From assembly GCA_900544455.1 (NCBI GenBank), contig UQVJ01000060.1, positions 1 to 10,946 on the forward strand: 10,946 nucleotides of DNA, read 5' to 3'. The notes beneath the pieces were generated by a model. It had not been told where the DNA came from. It did no database searches and saw only the letters and a list, made by a program, of their open reading frames with translations. Origin of the DNA: an uncultured Eggerthella sp. Lineage in GTDB: Bacteria > Actinomycetota > Coriobacteriia > Coriobacteriales > Eggerthellaceae. Of the stretch, positions 6,819-10,946 are shown piece after piece. Each line of letters starts with the position of its first letter. Within the stretch, counting starts at the first letter, position 1. Made by a program: the position numbers and the translations under genes.

Positions 6819-7307
6819 GTGGACGCTGAAAACAAAAGCGAAGAAAGCGTGATGGATTTCTTCACGCCTCTTCTTGCTCGGTTTGACAAAATCTATTATG
6901 ACCTGGCTAAACGCCACGGTGAATCCTACTTTGGCATGTGGGTGCTTGAAGAAATTGGAGATAAGCCAGAAGGGGTAACCCAAAAACAGTTGTGCGAGAT
7001 TTTGTACTCGCCCAAGCAAACGGTGAATTCCCTCGTTGCGTCCTTTGTGCGGCGTGGCTTGGTGGAAACAAAGCCCAATAGCACCGATGGAAGAAGCAAG
7101 CTCCATGTGCTTACTGCGGCGGGGAAGGAAAAGCTTGATGCAATTCGCTGCGATGAGCGCATGTTCGGAATCTATTCGCTGGATGGAGTGAGCGGGGAAG
7201 AGCTCGACCAGGTGCGAAGGGTTTTGTTCGGTATTGCCGATCGCTGCGAACAGGGAGTTGCGTTTCTTAACGCCGATAAACCCTTTCCTTGGGAAGGTGA
7301 AGAATAG
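6819..7307 (+). CDS. MarR-family transcriptional regulator
   Basis: The 162-residue protein has the MarR layout: helical dimer regions at both ends and a winged helix-turn-helix in the middle (about residues 53-101). The recognition helix is in SPKQTVNSLVASFVRRG (64-80) and the wing is DGRSKLHVLTAAG (90-102), with the conserved Asp and Arg. Such proteins usually repress an adjacent efflux or detoxification gene until a small phenolic or other toxic ligand binds. The GTG at 6819 follows GAAGGG a few bases upstream; an internal ATG at 6852 has only a weak site. Its stop is two bases before the GTG of the efflux pump gene, so the two genes are co-transcribed and probably translationally coupled. 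The paired palindromes before it suggest self-repression. Confidence 0.93.
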   Translation: MDAENKSEESVMDFFTPLLARFDKIYYDLAKRHGESYFGMWVLEEIGDKPEGVTQKQLCEILYSPKQTVNSLVASFVRRGLVETKPNSTDGRSKLHVLTAAGKEKLDAIRCDERMFGIYSLDGVSGEELDQVRRVLFGIADRCEQGVAFLNADKPFPWEGEE

Positions 7308-7309
7308 GC

Positions 7310-8866
7310 GTGGCTATCGAAGAAACAAGCATCAAAGGTTCGGTATTGGCGCATGAGCCCTCGCAGCGCACGGTGATTGCCGTATTTGTAGCGCTGATGG
7401 TTTGTGAAGTAATCGGCTCGCTCGATCAGACCATCGTGTCCACGGCGCTTCCCACTATCGTGGGCGACTTGGGCGGCGTTAACCATATGCTGTGGGTTAT
7501 CGCAGCCTACGTACTAACATGCACCATAACTATGCCAGTGTATGGCAAGATGGGCGACATGATCGGCAGGAAAGGCCTGTTTATCATTGCATCGGTACTG
7601 TTCCTGGTCGGTTCGATCATGTGCGGTGCCGCAAGTGACATGGCGATGCTCGTTGCTGGCCGTGCCGTGGCTGGTTTGGGCAACGGTGGCTTGCTGGTGC
7701 TTTCCCAAGCAATCGTGGCCGATATCGTTCCTGCACGAAAACGCGCCCTGTATTTGAACATTATGGGGATCGGCTGGGCGGTGCCCATGCTGGTAGGTCC
7801 TCTTCTGGGCGGAGTCTTCACCGACCTGATTAGCTGGCGTTGGGCGTTCTGGATAAACATTCCGCTTACGGTGTTTTCCATTGCTATTTCGGCGGTATTG
7901 TTGCCTACGTACCGCAAGCGCGAATCCCTTACGAATTTTGACTATTGGGGAATTGCGTTTGTTGCTGCTGCGGTTTGTGCGCTCACCTTGGCAACATCGT
8001 GGGGCGGCGTTGAATATGCTTGGAATAGCCCCGTTATCATTTGCCTCATTGCTGCGGTGATTCTGTTTGCGGGTCTGTTTGCCGTTGCCGAGGCCAAGGC
8101 AAAGCATCCCATCATGCCGTTATTCCTGTTCAAGAACAGGAACTTCATGCTCACTACTATTGGCGGGTTCATCATCCTTTTCGCCACGATGGCTGCCATG
8201 TCGTATCTGCCCACGTATTTCCAGATTGCTCATGGCCTGAGTGCTACGGCGGCGGGGTACATGGAAGTGCCTATGAGCATCGCGTACCTTGTTGCCTCGA
8301 TTATTTCAGGCGTGCTGATCAGCAAGAGCGGACGCTACAAAAAGCTGATGGCGGTGAGTTTTGCCGTTGCCACGGTGGGTACCGTGCTCATTGCGACCTT
8401 AACCGCTGATACCACGGTGGTTCTGGCGGGGCTGTATCTGTCCATTATGGGCTTTGGCATGGGGTTGAGCTTCGAAGTGTTGGTGCTTATTGTCCAGAAT
8501 GAGTTTTCTGCCGAAATGGTTGGAGTTGCAACCAGCGCCACGAACTTCTTTCGCGAAATCGGCACTACGCTTGGTGCTTCTGTTGCTGGTGCCTTGTTTA
8601 CTGCCAACATCGCAAGTCAGATGGCAGACAAGCTGGCTCCCTTCGGCGGAGTTGCCGCATTGGGTTTTGACGCCAACTCACTTACTCCCGCACTGGTAAG
8701 GACCTTGCCCGATGAGCTGCAGAGCGCGGTTGCCGTGGCTTACAACGATGCCTTGATGCCAGTGTTCCTGCTTATGGTTCCCTTAACGGTAGTGGCTGGT
8801 CTGCTTATGATTGCGCTGAAAGAAAAACCGCTTGCAGATTCGCTTCGCGATCAAGGCTCGAAGTAG
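7310..8866 (+). CDS. DHA2-family (EmrB/QacA) multidrug:proton antiporter, 14 helices
   Basis: The 518-residue inner-membrane protein exports drugs or toxic compounds in exchange for protons. It has the usual DHA2 length and motifs: LDQTIVSTALPTI in helix 1 (38-50; Asp39 of motif D1), the loop GKMGDMIGRKG (79-89; motif A), GRAVAGLGNGG around 117-127 (motif B region), and the antiporter motif C GIGWAVPMLVGPLLGG (153-168). A charged soluble stretch (about 430-470) precedes the last helix, and the tail is KEKPLADSLRDQGSK. It starts with GTG at 7310 two bases after the MarR stop, with GGAAGG ending about 12 bases upstream. The gene pair is a standard regulator-pump unit. The exported compound cannot be told from the sequence. 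Confidence 0.93.
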   Translation: MAIEETSIKGSVLAHEPSQRTVIAVFVALMVCEVIGSLDQTIVSTALPTIVGDLGGVNHMLWVIAAYVLTCTITMPVYGKMGDMIGRKGLFIIASVLFLVGSIMCGAASDMAMLVAGRAVAGLGNGGLLVLSQAIVADIVPARKRALYLNIMGIGWAVPMLVGPLLGGVFTDLISWRWAFWINIPLTVFSIAISAVLLPTYRKRESLTNFDYWGIAFVAAAVCALTLATSWGGVEYAWNSPVIICLIAAVILFAGLFAVAEAKAKHPIMPLFLFKNRNFMLTTIGGFIILFATMAAMSYLPTYFQIAHGLSATAAGYMEVPMSIAYLVASIISGVLISKSGRYKKLMAVSFAVATVGTVLIATLTADTTVVLAGLYLSIMGFGMGLSFEVLVLIVQNEFSAEMVGVATSATNFFREIGTTLGASVAGALFTANIASQMADKLAPFGGVAALGFDANSLTPALVRTLPDELQSAVAVAYNDALMPVFLLMVPLTVVAGLLMIALKEKPLADSLRDQGSK

Positions 8867-9097
8867 CGGGTTGCGTCCTTCTGGTTCTGGCAGGCCGTGT
8901 GAGGGCGATTGCCCTATTCATTTCCGCAGCAAAGGGAATAAGCGTTATGTCATGGGTTTTGCGGACATGCGCCTTCCCTTTGCCGTCAATTCGCGTTTTT
9001 GCCTTGCCAAGCCGTTATTATGTTCAGAAGGGATTACTCTTCTCGGGCAAAGCGCGTAACGCTGCCTGCATGAAGTTGGTTTTTAAGGAGAGGGTTT
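8867..9097. other. Gap between efflux pump and hydrolase genes
   Basis: Besides the long hairpin, the gap has a five-pair stem, AGGGC-GATT-GCCCT (8902-8915). It also has a possible -10, TATTAT (9016-9021), with no good -35, and the strong ribosome site of the hydrolase (AAGGAG, 9085-9090). Short open frames here overlap the hydrolase start and lack ribosome sites. Whether the hydrolase has its own promoter is undecided. Confidence 0.4.
8929..8983 (+). repeat. Long imperfect hairpin between efflux and hydrolase genes
   Basis: GCAAAGGGAA (8929-8938) pairs perfectly with TTCCCTTTGC (8974-8983). Inside it GCG (8942-8944) pairs with CGC (8970-8972) and ATGTC (8947-8951) with GACAT (8964-8968), leaving a 12-base loop and two small internal loops. 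In total 18 pairs lie in 55 bases. No T-run follows directly (the nearest is at about 8996-9000), so it may be a weak terminator, a processing site or a leader RNA element for the hydrolase gene. Confidence 0.55.
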
Positions 9098-9781
9098 ATG
9101 GATATCAAGCTTAATTATCGTGAGCAGGGTGACGGCTATCCGCTGATTCTTCTGCACGGCAATGGCGAAGACAGCAGCTGCTTTAGGCACCAGCTGGAGT
9201 ATTTCTCCAAAGAGTATCGCGTTATTGCTATCGATACGCGTGGACAGGGCGAATCGCCTCGTGGTACCGCTCCTTTTACCTTCGAGCAGTTTGCGCAAGA
9301 CCTGGAAGATTTCATGGATGAGCACGGCATTTTCCGTGCAAATATCCTGGGCTTTTCCGACGGTGGCATTACCGCGCTTATCTTTGCACTCACGCGTCCT
9401 GAGCGTGTGAATAAACTGATCCTGAATGGCGCCAATCTTGATCCCGAAGGCGTGGTTGAGCCTTTGCGCACAAAGATTCAGGAAAAAGCAAAGGAAGCTG
9501 CTCAGACTAAGGACGAAAGCGCCGAAAACATGCAGCGTTATGAAAACCTGCGCCTTATGGCAGAGCAGCCTTCCATCGACCCGAAGGAGCTTTCCAAGGT
9601 TGAGGCTCCCACCTTGGTCATTGTGGGCACGCAGGATTTGATCGAAGGCGCTCACACCAAGCTTATCTACAGCAGCCTGCCCAATGCTGAACTCGTATTC
9701 GTTCAGGGCGATCACTTCATCGCCTACGATAATCCTGTTGCATTCAACGAGGCAGTGGATAAGTTCCTCAAAGAGTTTTAG
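9098..9781 (+). CDS. Alpha/beta-fold hydrolase
   Basis: The 227-residue cytoplasmic protein has a complete alpha/beta-hydrolase framework: the oxyanion block LLHGNGED (18-25), DTRGQGES (46-53), the nucleophile elbow GFSDGG (85-90) with Ser87, Asp180 in VIVGTQDLI (174-182) and His206 in QGDHF (203-207). It is short for the family (usually 250-300), mainly because the cap between strands 6 and 7 is a single charged segment (about 120-165). Such enzymes cut esters, lactones or similar bonds; the substrate is unknown. The start is set by AAGGAG (9085-9090), seven bases ahead of the ATG. It lies 231 bases after the efflux pump gene on the same strand and ends at a strong terminator, so it may belong to the same detoxification unit or have its own promoter. 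Confidence 0.92.
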   Translation: MDIKLNYREQGDGYPLILLHGNGEDSSCFRHQLEYFSKEYRVIAIDTRGQGESPRGTAPFTFEQFAQDLEDFMDEHGIFRANILGFSDGGITALIFALTRPERVNKLILNGANLDPEGVVEPLRTKIQEKAKEAAQTKDESAENMQRYENLRLMAEQPSIDPKELSKVEAPTLVIVGTQDLIEGAHTKLIYSSLPNAELVFVQGDHFIAYDNPVAFNEAVDKFLKEF

Positions 9782-9876
9782 CCCGAGCATCGAAAAGGCT
9801 GCATGCAAGCTGGGCCTTGAATGTGCGTAGAGCCGGTTCTTAAACGGCAGAAGGCTGAACTAGTTGGTCTTTATTG

Positions 9877-9911
9877 AACGACCCCGATACCGAATCGGGG
9901 TCGTTTCTTTT
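9877..9911 (+). terminator. Intrinsic terminator after the hydrolase gene
   Basis: AACGACCCCGAT (9877-9888) and ATCGGGGTCGTT (9894-9905) form a perfect 12-pair stem with a five-base loop, followed by T, C and four T. The T-run supports termination on the plus strand; on the minus strand the T-run is poor, though the stem could still slow transcripts coming from the flavoprotein gene. Confidence 0.9.
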
Positions 9912-9982
9912 GTGCTTGCGTGCATCGTGGTTGCCTGAGGCAATGGAGCCGACCTGCTCTTTTGGGGCTGTTTGTGATCTGG

Positions 9983-10600
9983 CTATGCCTGCAAGCGAGC
10001 AATAAGATCCGCCATGTCGCGCCCGAGTTGCTTTGCCATGGGCACGGCGATGGGGTCTTCCTCAACGCTACGGCGCCAGCGCGGCTTGCCGTCCTTCATA
10101 CCCGCCATAAGCGATCCGGTAATGCCCGATCCGATAACAGGCCCAGCCGGACGTGGATGGACAACCAGTATTTCATGAGTGGTGAAGAAATTTTCCAGAA
10201 CATGGTTGGTTGCTTCCGCTCCGCAATTGTCCAAACCTGCCATGGTAAGAAAGCCGCCCACTTTGCCCTTCAGTTGATTCTCAACCATGTGAAGTGGGCG
10301 GGTGCGGTCGATAAAACACTTGGTGCGAGCGGTGACGTTTCCGAAGTAGTCGGGCGAGCCCAAAATGATCCCATCCGCTTCTAGCATCTTTTCTTTCAGC
10401 TCGTCCATATCATCGGATATGGGGCAGATAGGCTTGCCAAGGCAGCGATTGCATCCATTGCAGTATTCGATGTTGAGCTCCGAAAGCTCGATCAATTCGG
10501 TCTCGGCGCCTCTTGCCTTGGCTTCTTCAAGCGCGAGGTTCAAAAGGAAAGCGGTGTTCTGTCCAGCGCGGTGGCTTCCATTGATTGCCAGTATCTTCAT
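9983..10600 (-). CDS. Iron-sulfur flavoprotein (Isf/NADPH-dependent FMN reductase family)
   Basis: The 205-residue protein has a flavodoxin-like fold for FMN and a compact [4Fe-4S] motif. It begins MKILAINGSHRAGQNT (FMN phosphate loop, residues 8-16). The four cysteines are Cys47-x2-Cys50-x2-Cys53-x5-Cys59, the tight spacing typical of archaeal and anaerobe Isf proteins, and GSPDYFGNVT (81-90) is the second flavin loop. Isf proteins pass electrons between ferredoxin-like donors and acceptors, often against oxygen or peroxide; the partner here is unknown. The frame stays open upstream to the window edge, but AGAGG (10609-10613, reverse strand), eight bases ahead of the ATG at 10600, and the family's usual N-terminus fix the start. 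It stands alone on its strand here. Confidence 0.92.
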   Translation of the reverse strand: MKILAINGSHRAGQNTAFLLNLALEEAKARGAETELIELSELNIEYCNGCNRCLGKPICPISDDMDELKEKMLEADGIILGSPDYFGNVTARTKCFIDRTRPLHMVENQLKGKVGGFLTMAGLDNCGAEATNHVLENFFTTHEILVVHPRPAGPVIGSGITGSLMAGMKDGKPRWRRSVEEDPIAVPMAKQLGRDMADLIARLQA

Positions 10601-10631
10601 GATGGCACCTCTCTTTTTGTGGGCTTTTCTC

Positions 10632-10675
10632 ATTGTATCGGGCGGATAGGGATAATTTCGTTCAATCACCGAACG
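10632..10675 (-). promoter_or_regulatory. Possible promoter and operator of the flavoprotein gene
   Basis: On the reverse strand TACAAT (10632-10637) is a good -10 about 32 bases before the start codon, but no clear -35 lies at the right distance. A dyad, CGTTC-N7-GAACG (10659-10675), lies just upstream and could bind a regulator. Confidence 0.3.
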
Positions 10676-10946
10676 TACGAAGACGCGTGGGGGTGTTCCT
10701 ATAGTTCCGCCAAGAGGGACCCGTCCTTTCGATGGGCGTTTTTGGCAGCGCAGGCCCGGCCCGGCCTGCGGCCTCCGCCGGCGGTTCTGTGCCCGCTTGT
10801 TCACGGTTCTGGAATCCAGGCCCAGTTCTGCGCAGCACTCCGATATCGGCCTGCCCGTCGAGATGACGTCGTCGTCGGCCCCTCGGGGCTTGGCCGAACT
10901 GCAGGCCATGCGCCGGATGACCGCCGCCGAAGCCCATCGGCGGCTT
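10676..10946. other. GC-rich edge region with uncertain coding content
   Basis: G+C rises sharply here (46 of 60 bases at 10741-10800), and as is usual in such DNA several frames on both strands stay open. One minus frame, in phase with the flavoprotein gene and open to the window edge, reads RPISECCAELGLDSRTVNK at about 10796-10852, which looks like a helix-turn-helix of the kind found in transposases. It is followed by low-complexity arginine-rich residues and no further recognisable domain. A plus frame ends LAELQAMRRMTAAEAHRRL at the edge, preceded by an ATG at 10863 with no ribosome site. I cannot decide between a transposase remnant, the start of a plus-strand gene or non-coding DNA. 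Confidence 0.3.

Noticed and set aside
7514..8107. 197-codon open frame antisense to the efflux pump gene
   Set aside because: Shadow of a strongly coding sense frame; composition is hydrophilic and arbitrary with no family match.
9083..9808. 241-codon open frame antisense to the hydrolase gene, longer than the gene itself
   Set aside because: The sense frame has a complete catalytic triad and strong ribosome site; the antisense product shows no motif.
10706..10741. Weak stem CCCGTC/GATGGG followed by CGTTTTT, terminator-like on the plus strand
   Set aside because: Only six pairs with one wobble, and no plus-strand gene ends nearby.

Overview
The window is about 10.9 kb of bacterial DNA carrying ten genes, two of them cut off or unclear at the window edges. 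Small gaps, strong AGGAGG-type ribosome sites, GTG starts beside ATG, a compact-motif iron-sulfur flavoprotein, a class III CoA transferase and a quinate/shikimate-type dehydrogenase fit an anaerobic, probably gut-associated organism. My best guess is an Actinomycetota of the Coriobacteriia/Eggerthellaceae type, but this is inferred from gene style only and could be wrong. Most of the window has moderate G+C; the last ~200 bases are much richer (46 of 60 bases at 10741-10800), which hints at a different origin.

Left region (1-4467). A class III (CaiB/BaiF) CoA transferase runs off the left edge on the minus strand and is divergent from a 12-helix MFS metabolite:proton symporter. Downstream of the transporter, past a strong intergenic hairpin, lie a leucine-carboxyl-methyltransferase-like (TcmP-like) SAM methyltransferase with a degenerate SAM motif and an unrecognised four-helix membrane protein.

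Middle region (4599-6718). A LysR-type regulator on the minus strand is divergent from a shikimate/quinate dehydrogenase of the YdiB-like kind, with a promoter and several dyad sites between them and a textbook terminator after the dehydrogenase. Dehydrogenase, transporter and CoA transferase together would suit uptake and use of a quinate/shikimate-like or other carboxylic acid. That is inference; no substrate can be read from the sequence.

Right region (6754-10946). A MarR regulator, preceded by two matching palindromes around its own promoter, is followed three bases later by a 14-helix DHA2 drug efflux pump. After a structured 231-base gap comes a small alpha/beta hydrolase and a strong terminator. 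This looks like a self-repressed efflux/detoxification unit, with the hydrolase possibly on its own promoter. A [4Fe-4S]/FMN flavoprotein (Isf family) is encoded on the minus strand. Beyond it lies GC-rich DNA with open frames and one helix-turn-helix-like stretch, possibly the edge of a mobile element or of another gene outside the window.
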